A stretch of DNA of 64,000 bases from assembly GCA_003342815.1 (NCBI GenBank), contig PTEX01000004.1:1612001-1676000 (forward strand), written 5' to 3'. A program made the translations under genes and the position numbers. Of the stretch, positions 41,301 through 56,500 are shown piece after piece (the first letter of the stretch is position 1; each line of letters opens with the position of its first letter). The notes beneath the pieces were generated by a model, which searched no databases, was not told where the DNA came from, and saw only the letters and a program-made list of their open reading frames with translations. The DNA is from Eudromia elegans. Lineage: Eukaryota; Chordata; Aves; Tinamiformes; Tinamidae.

Positions 41301-44300
41301 GGCTTAAAACAGATGGTAAATATAGTTCACACTTGTTGTTTCTGTGTGGTAAAGCTGTCTCCATGGAAGTAGTTTATAAACATCCCTATTATAACATGCT
41401 TTGCTGAAGCGTGCACATTCTCTAGCTGGTAAAGAAATGCGGTGTTCTGTGTGTTCCTGATGTTCCTGCTCTGTGACTTTTCACTGTCATGAAGGCCTGC
41501 CAGCCTGTTTGCATTGTACCAAGTTACAAACGTTTCCTTCTCTTGTCTGCATTGGCAGTCTGTCTTTTTTTTTTTGAGATTTTAAGAGCAAAGATATGCT
41601 TTTCAAGTTCCGATGCCCGAGGAATTAATAATAATGAAACTTTAAAATGTTTTTTTTCTGTAGAATGCCATTAACTTGGCAAATTAAGTTCTGTTGCACT
41701 TTCCTTCTCCCTCCTTAACAAGTCATAGGAATTAATGCCAAGCATGCTATTTATAGCTCTCTGTGCATTGACTCTCAATATGTTTTCATGATTATACCTT
41801 TGGGATAATAATGCAAGTGCGTGTGCTAATTTTTAAGGAGTATTAACACCAATCCTAAAAATCCTTTCAACCATTAATATAAAGACTTGTGTAATACATG
41901 TACGCAGGCAACATAAACTCTTTCTTTTCTGGAGCGATAGTTCCAATTTTTTTTGTTTCAGTTGAACAACTTTTATCTTTGAAATTCAACTTCAAAGTAA
42001 AGATGACTCTAATTTGTACTTACCAGAATGCAGTGGATTTCACCTATGTGATAATAGTGCAGATCCAGTGAACAAGATATAATTAAACATAAAACTAAAC
42101 AATCATGAAAAATTATTACCCCTATTTGTTATACTTCCCAAAATGCTTTTCTAATTTTCCCTTGTGCAAAAAACTATTAGTGTGGTGTTACTCTTGCTTT
42201 CTCTTACAGGGACTGTTATTTGTTCCTATCTATATAGCTATTTTGCTGTAATATTCTAGAGAGAACTTCAATTTCTTTCAGCAGAAATGATATGGTATCT
42301 TGTAGGGGGGGAATCTAGGGGGGGATACTTGATCCTCTCTGCTGGATCCCTTCATCAAACTAGTCTCCCACTTCGAGCATATCAGAGGAGATGAGGCTAA
42401 TCAGATAGAAGACTATGAGTTGGTCCCGTGAGGAGCGGTGTCATCCTTTAAATCTGAAATAATTTAATGTTCTATCTTGTCTTGGATATGAACACACAAG
42501 TGTGTTTGTGTGCTCACTTGCACACACACTCTTTTGTGGCAGAATAGTGTTGGTGGATAACTTTGGATCAGTTCAATCAAACCAAGCAATATCTTGAACA
42601 CCTTTTTAAGTAGAAAGAGACATTTGTGTCTCTGACAGCCTTTCACAGCAGGCATTGATTTTCTTTGGCTGAGGACAAGGACCTCTTTGATCAAAGGTGT
42701 CAAATTCTCCTACTTGGGCCTAGGTGGATTTCCTATAAATAGTAGCACTGAAGATATGAACAGCATAGGATTATTTTTGTTGTTGTGAAAGCTTTAAAGT
42801 AGAGATAGTCACTGTTTTTGCAGTGCTTGACTTTGACCTGGTAGACTGAAAAATAAATAAAAAAGCTCTTCAACAGCTGAACTTAAATCGGAATGAAGTT
42901 TTCTTTTTTACGTGGTTAACTCGTATAGATCACTTATGCAACATGGATCTACTATTTGATAGCTTTTATAACCTTAAAAGTGTTGGGTTTCTCACAGTAC
43001 ACAGTGGGAGTGTTTCAGCTTGCATGCTCTCTTACCTAAGGTAAAAGCTTGTGTGAATGTAAATAAGAATTGTGATTTGCTTTTTAAATAGCACAGCTTA
43101 TTTAGTTTGGAGGATTTATTTTTTATATATACAATTCTAGCTGATTTGTTACTCAACCTTCCGCAAAGTAATGCTTTTTGCCTTCTGACAATTCTTATGT
43201 GTTAGACATAGATAAAATTCCGATGTGCAAAGTCTGTTTCACTGCAGTTTTTGAATATTGTCTCTAAACTCTAAGGGTTTTGGCTGTTCAGGCACTTCCA
43301 CACTTTGACAGCAGAATCAATTCAGTAGAACTTGGAGGCATGCCTAAGAGGAGGCATGTTCTGCTGAACAATCTCTCTCTCCTTAGCAGGTACCCCCTGT
43401 GCAGACTGCAAAGACTACCTGAGGTTAGCCGATTGCTTCCTGTTTGGGTTTATCATGGCTCAGTATCTCTGCTGTGTGTCGTTGTCTTATTTATACAGAG
43501 GTAAAGGGCAACTTTTAAACTTAAGCTGCTGAGTTTTAATTTTGAATTTTAAACCTTGTGATGGTTACTGTGCTCCCTACTCAATAGTTCTTAATATTTT
43601 TGTGGAAAGGCTCCCCTATGTAAACATGGACATTTTACTGAATTACTCGCACCCAGAACAGACTTCCGCAGCAAACTCTGGAGGACCCTATGGTCTCTTG
43701 TAGAAGAAAAACGATCTGAATAAAATTCTCTGCATTCAGAGGGCCAGTAATCTCTCTAGAAGCCTAAGAGCAAACGTGAGGGAGAGGGTATTATGGGCAA
43801 CGCATAAGGCTGCATTACAGGCGATCTGGTGGACCTCTGTGTGAGGGCAGAACAGTGTATGCACTTGCATGGTAAATGCATTGCATGTCTCAAATGCCAG
43901 ACTGGCATAGGAATCATCCTGGTATTATGACAGCTGAAACATTTCTATAATAAATTGCTGTCTTTCAGCTGTACTGAAGAGTCACATGTCCTTATGAAAA
44001 GGACTTGTTTAATGAGAGAGATTTGAAATGATGCATAGACTAATTTCAGGGATGAATTATTGATTAAGGTATCATGCTGCTGAAAATACCTGGATGATTT
44101 GCTAGTTTGTGAATCCATGATAATGCATACTAAATGAAGCAACAAATGTGGACCCCTTGTTATTGTACTGAACTCCATTTAGTTGAACACTGGTGGTAAG
44201 CTGGGCTAATCCATCTTTTAATTCCCTTTCAACAGATTTTGTGTGTTACCATCATAGATGTTAAACTACACGAATGCTTTTACTCTATTTTGATATTACA

Positions 44301-47300
44301 TGCGGCTCCTAGAAATGGTCATGCTTAGGCTTGCAGCTCACCTTTAATTTCCCAGGCTTGATAGTTATTCTGGCTTTCGAAGATGAACAAAATGTTCTGC
44401 TATTGTGAGAAGAGGAAACCACTTCATTAAATATGTGCTGTTGAAAGAGAGGGAAGCTGAAAGGCAAAATTTGGTTTGGAAGCAGAGTCAGAAAAAAATG
44501 CTTGGAGTGTTCAAGTAATTGTAGCATTTAATTTGGCAGTTTGAAGCTCTGGAGGCTATTTAATATTTTATGAAATTCATCCAGCTTTTTTGCATTGATC
44601 AAAGTAAAGGTACCGTTTGCTTGTGCTGTGTGTGACTAACTTGTTTAACTACACAGCAAGATCCAGTTTTCTGAGTTACTGCAATGTTGTGGCTACATGT
44701 TTCCAGATGATGAGTATGTCAGTCTCACAGTGCTTTGGTCTAAAAGAGAAGGGGAAATTTTCATTTCTCTTCTTGCTTTTGTTAGTAGCTCACCTTGAAT
44801 TCTCTGTGCTTTACAATCCATACTTATTTTTCCTTTTCCAAGATCTAATGCTACTCCTTTTAAGATGCAGTAATGCAGACCCAGAAGAGGTACATGCCAA
44901 AGCAAGGAAGATACAACAGTGATCTGATTTGTTCAGTGTCATCTCCATCCTGAGGCTAAATACAGTATACCTTCATTGTAAATACTGTGATGGAAAAGGG
45001 CTATGTAAACAGCTTTTAAAGAAGAGCTAGAATGCTGCTTTAGTTTACATTGCCTATCATCAATGACCTTTTGAGAGATTGATGCTATATTTTTAACAAA
45101 TGGTCTTACTTCTGTGAGTCTAGTGAATCCTGGAGTTGCACAGTAGGAGTCTGACAGACTGTAAGTTGCATTAAACAGCTTTAGGTTTTTATTGAAAACA
45201 TTGTCCTCAGTTCAAAGGGGAGGTAATTGTTCTGTCCCGGAGTGATAGCAGCCCCTCCTTTGCTGACAGCAGGCCATCTGGTTGCAATAAGTTATACAGC
45301 CCTGGCAAGGCTTTTTGGCAGCTTTTTAGTAGCTGCAGGTGACAGAGCTTCATATCCAGATAGGTAGAAAGTAAGAAATGTCTCAGGGCACTAATGTCCT
45401 TCTTTGTCCTTGGTCACAAAGTACTAGATCTTCGCCTCCTCTTTTTACATCTGTTAGATACACTTCTAGAGGAAACTTTGAGATAATGTGTGGCATTTTT
45501 CAGCAGGTAAGTTTGGCTGCAGATTAACTCCTCTAACTTGCTGAGAGAGAGCTTAATTAAGGGCCACTCTAGTGTGTGTATTTCAGGTGTAACCGGCAGC
45601 ATTTGTGATACTTTACCACCCAAAGGCTATTAAAGTGCATGCTTTTAAGATATGTAGGGATTTTTTGCGGGTTTTTCTTTCTTTCTTCTCCTGGGATGGT
45701 AGTACTTAAAACTGTTGATTGCTGTAGCAAGGAGGTCGGTTCTTGTTCTGAACACTTGCCCAGGAGTCAATTTACATCCATAATAAAACATCCAGAGTGT
45801 ACAAAGTAGTTAGCTAACTAATCGGTCCTCCTAGCAGCTAATTCTTTCTCTTGCTGTCCCAGCCCAAGTATTACTACTACTTCTAATCTGCCTTTCAGGC
45901 TTTGGTTTATACTCTGCCAAAACAAATTGTCTAAGCGAGTGGTGTTTGTTAAATAGAAATGACTGCAAGGGTTTTGGAGTGGAGAGGCATTTTTTGTTCT
46001 CATAATGTCTAAGTTAAAGCACCACTTTAAAATAGGGTTAAATGCTTACAAGTGGGAAATATTGAATGTGAGACTTGGACTGTACTGGCTGGTTTGCTGA
46101 GAATGTTCTTTGAATTCTCCATCAGATTTTCTTTTATCCCAGAATGTGGTTCTGCATTCCCTTGCCATGCATAACTGCTTTTGCTTTAGAAACTTTATCC
46201 GTGTGCTGTTTGTATTTACTTTTTCTTTAAGTACAATTGCACACTTTTTGCTTTTCCTTGGTGAAAAAGGTCTGTGGCTCCACTTCATGAAACAAGGTGC
46301 TCTGAAGTATCATCAGTTAACTGTTCAAAGCATTTTAAAGTTTCCCATTTGGGCAAAGGTAGTAAAATATCACTCATTGCTAGTTCCTACTTTGCTACTA
46401 TTTCTATTTTTAGAGCTGGAGTCCTTGCTGTTATATTTGTAGCAGGGCATGAATAACATTTAGCTTAGCTTCAATGTTAAGAAAAAAACACTTTGAACCT
46501 TGCTTAGCTATGCTTGTTATTTTTGTGGCTAGGCAATTTGGACATTCATGTGGGGACTGCCCACAGGTTAAAATAACTCTGAAGCTATATTGAGTTGTTA
46601 CTAAAATTCAGCAGAACACTTTATGTATAATGAGAAAAGTACTCTGGCAAGTTTGACTTGCTCTTTGGCTGCCAGGGTATATAGGAAGCGGATGTGGTGT
46701 TATGTGGGGGTTTGGCAGCTTGGCCCTACACATTTTGTGGGCAAAATATCTCGGCAGCCTCAAGCCATTTAGGCCAGATGCCTCATTTCTTATGTGCAGC
46801 ATGTTAATATGCAGCAGTTGCAAAGTGCTCCTTTACTGGTTTGTCAAAATGGTAGACTTGAAATTTTATTCTGTTTTGGGTGATTGCAGCAAATACAAGA
46901 TGGAGCTGAATTTGCGTAGGTCATTTTGGCTACTTTCTGTATTTAATAAATGATGAGTTTAGTTAACTTGAATGGTTATCAGTTATTTAAAAGGGAGTGG
47001 GGTATAGGAGTTTCTGAAAAGTAAAAGCTAGTGTGATACCTCGTACAGCAAGAAAGTTCTTGTTGGCATTTTAAATTTTGACACAAATTTTAATAAACCT
47101 GTAGAGCTTCTCTAGCAGTCTACAGATATCTTTCTAGCTCAACTGCATGGCATTCAGGTGATTTGCTTGTAATGCACAATGAAACTGAAGTAAGGAATCT
47201 AGGTAACCCTTAGATTACTTGAATAGGAACTTAACCTGAATGCCACCCAACTCAACACCAGCTAAGCAGAACATCTCTGACGACCGTAAGTGCTGTGCAA

Positions 47301-50218
47301 TATAGTATAGAGGAAAAGGAGGTGGAAGTGGACAAGATGAATCCCTCTGCAGAGGGGAATCGTCAAGACTGGTTACCTACCTTGTGTAACTTCATCAGCC
47401 AATGTATACTGTAGAAGGCTATAGATGCTGACAAAGGGAAATTAGTACACTTCATCTTCAGGGGTACAGATACATCTTCAAAGGGTTTTAGGATAAAGCC
47501 ACCAGCATCGAGGAACCACTGAAACTTCACCTGGAGTAAATACTGATCTTATTTGCATACTGTGGTGTTCATTGCCTTACTAGTCGTCTCATAATGAGGT
47601 TGGATTTACTGTGCAACTTAAAACTCGCTTTATGGTAATTATAGCAAACACACATTAGTATGTATAGGACATGTGTGTGATCAGCTAAACTTAATTTCGT
47701 AATTGTCTTGTTCCCCTCAATTACACCTAAGTTTTGATGCTTCTGTGGGTAAGGAAACCTGCAATACTCCGTACACCAATTAAGTTGTGTAATCAAAATA
47801 CTCAAAGCCATTTGAAGATTAATTTGTGAAAGTTATTCAGTTTGTGATTTTCAGAATGAACAAAATATTCAAGATGTTTTGCATGCAAGTGTTGCTATGT
47901 TATTGTAAATGAGCGTCATGTTATACCTGAACATATTGAACACACTGTAATTGGGTATCATCAGGCTGTGGAGACTTGCAGGAGAACAGAACTCCCTAAC
48001 CTTGCTTCAGTCACCTTGAGAAAGATAGAGATTAGAAAACCAGGTTGCTGGCTGCTTGCTGGTGGTGTATGTGCACTGAGAGAATGAAATATACATATGG
48101 ACAAAATATTTAAAGAAGTTTCCTGTTAGCAAGTTATCTTCCTTCCTGTAACCTTGACACGTTTCAGTATGCAAAGTCTTCTTGGCCCTTCTTGATTTTG
48201 GATGAAACTGAGCATAATATGCATTTCCCACTGCTCCGTCCTTGGGTGGGGACTCTTGCTTGCATTTGACTTTAACCACTTTGATGTCTAGTTAAGTATA
48301 TGGAGAAATGAATAAATGTTCATGACAGTGGAAGACAGGCCTTAAATTCTGAATTGCCCAGCTGATGAGTATGTGAATCCTGATCAGTAAAATGTGTTAC
48401 AGCTGGACTTGCACCCTTGTGTTACCTTCCTAACCCTAGAGCTCTGCTGTCAGACATGGCTGCTTTTTGTTAGCTGTTGATTTGAATAAAAGTGGCACAG
48501 AGCCTAGGCCAAAAGATCATTTTAATGCTTAATAAATGCTAATTTTCACCGTTTGCAGAAATCTCTGATTAATAAAAGTTACTCCTTTTATGTATTTGTG
48601 ACTATTACTAAAAGTTGTAAACTGGTAGATTTTAGGAGCCAACCCTGGCAGAGTTTGAGGCAGGATGATCTCCTACTATGTTTTTTTGGTTTTTTTTTGT
48701 GGCACTGACACTAATAGTACTGCATTGATCTAGCCTCTATCTCTGTGAAGCCAGGATTTTCAAAGTTCTCTAAGAGGGATTTGTCTGTAGGAAGCCTCTC
48801 TTCTGTAGTCTGGTGAACATTAGCTCCGTTTAGATCAGTTGTTTCTAATACTGCTTAACTGATTAAAATGTTGGTTCATATGGGTCTCAGTTGCACCTGA
48901 ATCTTACTTGCAAGTGTCTCAGCTTACATCATGAACAGACTCTGTCAGAGGCAAGCGCAGGTGTCCAAATAATTGTAACACTGTCGTGGCTCTACATGAG
49001 TGAGCAGCCATTCGGGGCTGATTTTATTACCATTCTGTTTGGTAACACCTGTGTGTCATTACACCACTGCAAACTTTAGACAAGAGCTAGGACCCTGTTG
49101 TGCTCACTGCTCTATGGAGATAACATCTGCTGTAAAGAATATGGCAGTTTAAATGGAACACAGATCAAGGGAACACAAAGCAAGGAGATTACCCTATTTA
49201 ATAAAAATACTCTCTTGATGCTTACAAAGAAATTAAACAAAAAAACCTACCATTGTGATATTTTGAGAGTATGTACAGTGTGATCGGTCAACATCAAGCC
49301 TTTAATAGAAGAATGAGCTGTGCCGTGTGTGCTGTTTTGAACAACCAGTAGGATTTTTTTCAGCAGAGTGCTTCCATTACACACTCAACTGAAGTTCTTT
49401 TAAATCATTTTTAAAGCTGTATATTTTAAATTGTTGTTATTTGACATATCGTGTCTTTCCAGTCACATCAAGAAAGAGACTTGATCTCTTAGTGTTGTGA
49501 GTTTCATCTGTTAATACTGTGGCTTGTAGTGGGGATGGGCTGGCTTGGAGTTCTCTGTGTGCAGCTGGTAGTTGCAAAGAAAATCAGAAAGTGCAAATAG
49601 AATATTTTTCCAGGCTTTGGAATAAGCCAAAGACTTCAGTCTCACCAGTACATATAAACTTGGTGTGTATACAATACATGCACCCAGCTGTCTTTTGGCA
49701 TGCCTTTAGACTCCCCTGGAGTTGTTTAGCTTGATAGTGAATGCAATGACAGACACTTAGCACTAGAATAAATTTTGTTTCTTAGAGACATTTCTATGCC
49801 AACAGTATCAGTCATAACTTTTTATTTCTCCCTCTCCAATTGAGGAATTTCTTGGCTTCACCATTGCTGAATTTTAAAGTTAGGTTTAAGTGTTTTGTTC
49901 TCTATTTTAAAACTCCAAGGTTTTTCTTTTTTTAACCCTCTTGTTCATACTGGCTCAATACTTGGTTCTTTCATGAAACCCAGGCAAGTCCTCTGCACAC
50001 AATCTTGTTGAAAAGCCATGGGCGCAGGCCAACATTAGTGGGGTTGGACTGGTTGAGTAGCAAGCCATTCGTCCCATCTCCTAGAACAATTTCTTGCTAA
50101 TACTGCTGCTGTATAGCCAAGAAACACAGATTTTTGACTTGCTAGTTTGTGCTTCCCAGTGTACTGGCTTTTAAAATAAGACCACAGATAGGTCTTGTAG
50201 TGCTTTCCACAAACATGT

Positions 50219-50323
50219 AGATGAGGCACTTAGGGACATAGTTCAGGAGACTACTGCTAGTGGGTTTACAGTTGGACTTGATGACCTTGAAGGTCTTTCC
50301 AACCGTGACGATTCTATGATTTA
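50219..50323 (+). mobile_element. CR1 LINE 3' tail
   Basis: The stretch carrying GATGAGGCACTTAGGGACAT, GGACTTGATGACCTTGAAGG and the terminal GATTCTATGATT is the 3' end of a CR1 family member in plus orientation. The terminal ATTCTATGAT-type octamer is the CR1 hallmark. Only about 100 bases remain, so it is strongly 5' truncated. Confidence 0.82.
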
Positions 50324-50384
50324 TCTTCCACCTGGTGAACTCGAGGAGTGTGGAATTGTGTTAGAAGAGTAAGTCACTTGCCTG

Positions 50385-50580
50385 AGCTGTCTCCACAGCT
50401 GGGAGATGCTCAGTGCCCGAGTTGTGCCCCGGTTAAGCAGGCGTCTGTCGCGGTGTGGTGGTGCAGACCCTTCTGCGGGTGCTCCTGGCAGGCAGTTCAG
50501 GCACGAGCTGCAGAACCCGAGCACAGCTCCGAGCTCCCTTTGGGGAGCAGTGGCCTCTAGTGGAAGCAGCTCTGTCCTTA
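50385..50580. other. GC-rich intronic patch of unknown origin
   Basis: About 200 bases with markedly higher GC and several CpG dinucleotides than the surrounding intron begin 60 bases after a CR1 tail. Open frames exist on both strands across it, which is expected from composition. I recognise no gene or repeat family here. It could be an unclassified repeat, an intronic CpG-rich regulatory element or a remnant of retroposed DNA. Confidence 0.4.
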
Positions 50581-53500
50581 GAGTGATCAAGGGCTGTTGC
50601 TCTAAAGTGTAGTTCACACTTTCATGTTTGTTCCAAACCTGAGGCAACCAGGAGAGCTGATATAAAAATCCAATGAGCTGCTTCACTTTTTTGAGCAGTT
50701 TGCCTGAAACCCTAGAGTTTTAACTAATTCAATAGTAATATGCATTTGTAGCAGTGAATTAAGAGCTGACTCTTAATGACTTTTTTCTTTAGGAAAAAAA
50801 AAACTCATTGTTTTGACAGATTCTTTTGGCATTTACCCATGTGAACTCATCCTTTAGAGAGTGAAGTGCTGCGAATATAGTTTGTTGACCCTTGCATCTT
50901 TATATGCTTCTGTAATATTAGGTGACATATAATGGCATAGAAATACTTTTTTTTCAAGATCTGTAATGAAAATCTAGAGATGGTATCTGAAGTAAAGGGT
51001 GTAAAATTCTTGTTGCAAATATTAGTGGCAGCACAATACTCATGAAAGCAAATTTTAAAGGAAGCAAATGGAGTACATGTGAAACCCTTTTGTCCTAAGA
51101 ACTTAATAAAATATGAGAAGTATTCTAAATGATGTGAAATCTGTCCATAACATAAGATTTTCACCTTCCAGTGAAGGTGGAATTTTTATTATCTTCTATT
51201 ATCTTTTATGTTATACTCCCTCGGTGTAAGCCACTGGAACAAGTAGTTAAAACTACTGTCTTGTTTCTGAGCTTTTGTAAATCACATTTTTTGAATCTGA
51301 AGAAAACTGAGAGTGGACTGCTGTAGGAAGTGACCTTTGCATTAGTGTGTGAGTGAGGGCCTTCTTCAGCAAGACTGTCTACGTGAATCAGACTCGAGCC
51401 CTCTTTCTGTCTTGACGTTTGACCTCAAGATCTGAGTCTTCTGGTAGGTAATGTCACTGGCATCTTAAAATCAACTGTCAGCTATTACCATCCTCGGCCC
51501 TTAAACATTTGTTACAAGGTTTTAGTAGTATCACTTCCTCTTCTTTTATGAGACTTTTCCTTAAGCTGTAAAAGTCTTGGCACTTATTATTGAAATGGAA
51601 TTTTGCTCGGTGTTCCAGAATTTTTTGCGTAGTTCAAAATCTACTCTCCGTGGTCATCAAATAGAAGCTACTTTGTTTCAAATTACTGTTGAAAAAGTTG
51701 TGCTCAACTTGAGTTTTTAAGGGGAAGCGTGAAAGAGGGAATTTTCTGTGTCCTGTATGAAAAACACTTATATTCATGACAGTAAAAACTTTGTAGTGTA
51801 AACCCTCTTCCTTGACTGAAATAACGTATACCAAGGGACACATCTGTCACATATTGTGGGTGGCCCATCTGTCAGCAGGTAGTATAATGCTTCTCATCTC
51901 CAACACCTCTGCACTCCAGCCGTTTGTAAGGTGGAACTAGCTTGAAAAAAGAAATATGGAAAAAAATATTTAGAAAATTCCTTTGCTCTTTGGCAACCAA
52001 TCTTTTTAACTAAACCAGCTCCTTGTTAGTTGACTATAGTCTCATGTGCTCTTATCAGAACACATCTTCACAGATTCTTACAGATTTCTTGTAAATCCCT
52101 GCTAGTACGTGTTTAAATTATTTTATTAATCACATAACAACTGGAACTGATGACCTAATTCCACTGTCTTAGAACTTGCGCTGTTATTGAGAGAATGTGT
52201 TCTTAGGTCAGTATACATGTCACATGAGTGGAATAATTTTACATGTGCCAAGTGGAACCCTGTTCATGTCAGGAGTTCCCTTTTGATTCTAAATCTTCAG
52301 GTTAATCATGAAAAATAAGGATAGGAACATTCAATTGCTGTGTAAAATAGAGGCATAAAATTGCTCAGTTTAACCTTATTGATCACATAGGGAAAAAAAA
52401 CCTTTTAAATTAAGACCTCAAGATTAAAAGTTCTAAAGTATAGAACAGCTGTGACATTAATTAATAGAACAGTGTATACCAACTTCATGATAGATACGTA
52501 GTGAGAAATATTTTCCATTGAACTGGTGTCTGCTTGCCAACAAATGTTGTATTGCAGCTTGAGCCTATAGTTCTGATTTCCCTGCTCGGGGGCCATTTTT
52601 AAAGATGTATTCTACAATATTCCTTTGAAATCTTTGGCTGAATTGATCCAAGTTTTAAACATGTAGTCATCTTTGCATCAGTGTTTTAGGTTTAGGTGAC
52701 AGTGATTCCTGGTGTGACGTAGAGAATATTCAGCTTGTGCTGCCTGGCCTCGCTGAAGTTGGTTTGTCCCTCTGGAGTTCACTGTCAGTCAAAAGCCTGT
52801 TTGCATAGGGTGCAACATGCCTTTTATTTCTCCTCAAGCCTTGCTAATGAACTGTTGTGTTGTTTAGAAGTACAGATTGACAGATGGCTCTCCAGTTACT
52901 GCACTGAGATCACAAGAGGCAGAAAAACAAACGTGCCCTAGTTGGACTAAATTTTCATTTGAACTCAGTGCTATCTATGACTGCTTATTAATCTTGACAG
53001 AGTGTGGAAACATTCCAAATATTACATCTTTTGTGGCAGTCTTTTCTGCAGATTCTAGGACTGCTTTGTCTTATTTACGGAAATGTGTGTGTTTGTGTGG
53101 AATAGGGAAGTTACTCAGATCAGAGCTCTAAGAAGTATCTAAATTGTTTGTTTGTTTTTGTTTTACTTTCTGTTATTTATTCTGGACATACAAATCTTAT
53201 TAATTCCTATGCAATTTTTAATAAGTTTCTTTTTGCCAAGGACTCTCTAAGAGTCCTGGTAGCATTTGGACTATGTACTCTTTACTGTAAAGAGTAATGT
53301 CTGGCTAAATAAATGTGGGTTTTTCTTTTTGTGCCTCACTAAGCAAACCATCCATTGAAGTATGAGCTTAGATTTGATGTGATGGAATGTGAGGCCTCTT
53401 TTTATCCTTCAGGGTAACTAAGATAAGTAGCAAGTTAATTTCTATTTGGACACTTAAACATCTTGTAGATGTTTTTCATGCAACTTTGGCCAGTTTTAGC

Positions 53501-56500
53501 AATATGGCTTCTAAAATAGTGACTGTCGCAGCTGATGAAGTGTCGTTCTTTTAGCATAGAAATCTGCCCTGGCTGAGATACTATTTTATTTTCCACCAAG
53601 GTTAGGGTGAATGTAATTCCCATGTGTCTTTATAATCTAATTTAAATTTTTAATAGTATTTAGGGTGGAAGGACTGCTACTTTACACCCAAATATTCTAC
53701 ATTAAGGTATATAGTGCAACATTCATTGGTACAGAGAAGGGCAATGTCAGTTTAAAGACACTGCCTTCTCTTATAGGACTAATGTATGCTTATGTTGAGC
53801 AAAAGCACATTCCTTGCCCATTAGCTATGAACTTCCAGGCCATCTTAGCCTTCCAAGCAGAGACGTGTATTCTGTCTTTCCTCCATTCTTTTTTCATTCA
53901 TGCTGAATCCACAAAGTACTTCTCTGAGCTGTATTTATTTCTTTCAGATAATATCTCCTTCTGATACAGTGGCAGCATGTTCTTTAGGGGATAGGTGTGG
54001 GCTGTAGAATAAATGATGTCCAGATTGCTGCAAACAAAGGGTGTTTTAGTATATTGCAAAAACAATGACTGCAAAAGTTATGACTGCAAAAACTTGTGAA
54101 AGAACACAAAAGCAAAGGAGAAGTTTTTCGTTAGTTGTCTAATTGCAGTGCAGGTCTGTCAGTAGCCAGTTTAAGCTCTTTATGGGGCCCATAAGGACTT
54201 CTAATGAGATGTTCTGATAAGGCCCTTCTAGTTTTCTAGCCTTTTGAAGAATTCAGTTCCAGTAATCCTCTCTTTCTTTCTTCTTTCCTTCCCTCCCTGA
54301 AGGTCATCACATTCCAGTTTCATGGATTAAAGGATGTTCCCAGAATTGTTGCACAACTCCTGTGAGAGCAATTGGCAGGGTGGTGTCTGAGCAGACCATC
54401 TCTGAGTGGTCTTAAAATGAAGCTGCATATTGCCAAGAATGCCAGCTGCTCTTTCAGTCTTGGGTCTGAGCTGGCAGCTGAGCAGGCTTGGACTGAGCTC
54501 TGGGTTCAGGAATATGATTGGGCTGAGAAGAGGTCTTGGGGTGCTGCATGAACGCTCAAACACTTCTTGGGTACCAGGGGATGCACTGACATCTAGGTAC
54601 CGATGTCTCAGAGTGCTGCTTGTTTCATTTTTCTAGTCACAAAACTGATGGCTAAAATTGTAGTAGCAGTTAATAGTCTGCATATCAACAGAGCTGGACC
54701 AGTAAATGTTGATAACTCTCCCAACTGAGTGTGTGCTTTTTTGCATGATCATGTAAGCCCTATTCAAATAGCATGTCACATCACTCTTCAAGTGCAGGAG
54801 TTTGTGTCGGAGCAGGAGATTAAGTATGTTCAAGTGCTGAGGAGATCAGTTGTACAGAAATGAAAGTAGAGAACAAGTAATTCCTGCCTAATTTTGGTTT
54901 GGTTTCTGAATGCTTAGCCTCACCGCAACTACAGTTCTTTTCAGAAGGTGGTAATGGCATGTGAGAAGACATCATGGAATATGTTTTCAAGTGGTAGTTC
55001 TGTTGTAGCTATGGCTACAAATCCTCAGAGAAGCAATATTTCCATTAAATTGATAGATGGCCCTGGAGTAGAGTTAAAGCACCCTGGTTTCTGAGCCTGC
55101 AAACCTAAAGAATACAAGTCTCTCCCAAATCTCTCTGTTGCTTGTGCTTGTACGTGATTATATCCCTGCAGAGAACCGAGAGGCTTGTCTGTGGAATTGG
55201 TTCACATTTCAAAGCACTCTTCCTTCTATAAGGGTGTATTTCAAATCATAAACTGTTTACGGAAAAGTTTAGGAAAGGTTGTGAAGAAGTTGCCAACTAC
55301 AAGTTAACGTTGCTGTTTAGATTTTATCCTGAAAAGCTTCCAGCAATTTGGAAAGGGTGTGAGCATATAGACAAAAAACCCCCCCACGATTCAGGTATCG
55401 AAGTTCCCTCTGCTTTTTGCACTTGTTAAACTCTGTGGGGGGAGCTGCATTCACAGTCATGGGAGAGAGAGATGGTCACACTTGTGTCTGAATGCTTATG
55501 CTACCTGACTGCCTTCATGGTAGTGAAACTTCATGCTCATTTTAAGAGGTTTGTAAATCACTGACTCAATGTCAAAAGCTATGCATTTATGCCTAGGGAT
55601 TAGTGAGGACTGCTTTCTCAGAGGTTGTCGTAGTAGCTTTATTCTTTCTGCCTGTAGTTTGCTCTTTCAAGATGTCCATGGACACTTGGGCTTTTTCCTA
55701 TCTGAATGTTATAAGTAATTGCTTTGACCCACTTTCTACAGGCTAGGAGTAGACTTTTTTCCCAAGTTTTTTTTTCTTTTTTTCCCCCCCCCTCTCTTTA
55801 GGCTTGGTTTGCATCCTGGTACATTTAAAAAAAAACTCAATAGTTGTTTTGAAAGCAGAGAAGAAAGCTGGGGCTCAGCTGGGGAATCTGATTTAATACG
55901 AGCTAATTACAAAATAGGTTTCGTAAGCATGAGAAGCTTGAGCCTTTTTTTCTCCTCTGAAATCTTACTGGTTTTGGGGGGAAGAAAAATTAAACTTCTG
56001 CAGTAACTCTAGAAGGGAGTTGGAAATTAAGAAATAATGATATTAATGTAGGAAGGAAAAAAAGTCTTAAGTGGCAGTGAGGGCAATTAAAATACTTACT
56101 CCTTCCCACTAATGACACACAAAGTTTTGCAAGCTTAACAGGTTTCATCTTCTTTCCCCTTATGTTTTGATGGCATACTTGTGGGTGGAATGTCTGATCT
56201 TCTTGGCTAGAAGAACTATATGGATTCTTTAAAAAAAATTGCATTTGTTCTGGCCCAGAGCATACTTATGTGGGTGTTTCTTTGAGACCTGGTGTTCGCT
56301 TTGGTTAATCATGGGGTCTGCAACATCGAGCAACACTGCTTTATGTTTAATGCTTTGGCATATGAATTCCTTATCTGATGAAGAGAGTATTTGGATTATC
56401 AGTTAACCAAAAACACACTTTACAGACCAGAGATGTGAAACTAATCTAGGATAACACAACACTAAATATTAGCTGTCCTAGTTTTATCAGTGGCATTGTG

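Noticed and set aside
50321-50686. 121-codon minus-strand open frame in intron 9
   Set aside because: It spans a GC-rich patch with open frames on both strands and no recognisable domain or splice context.
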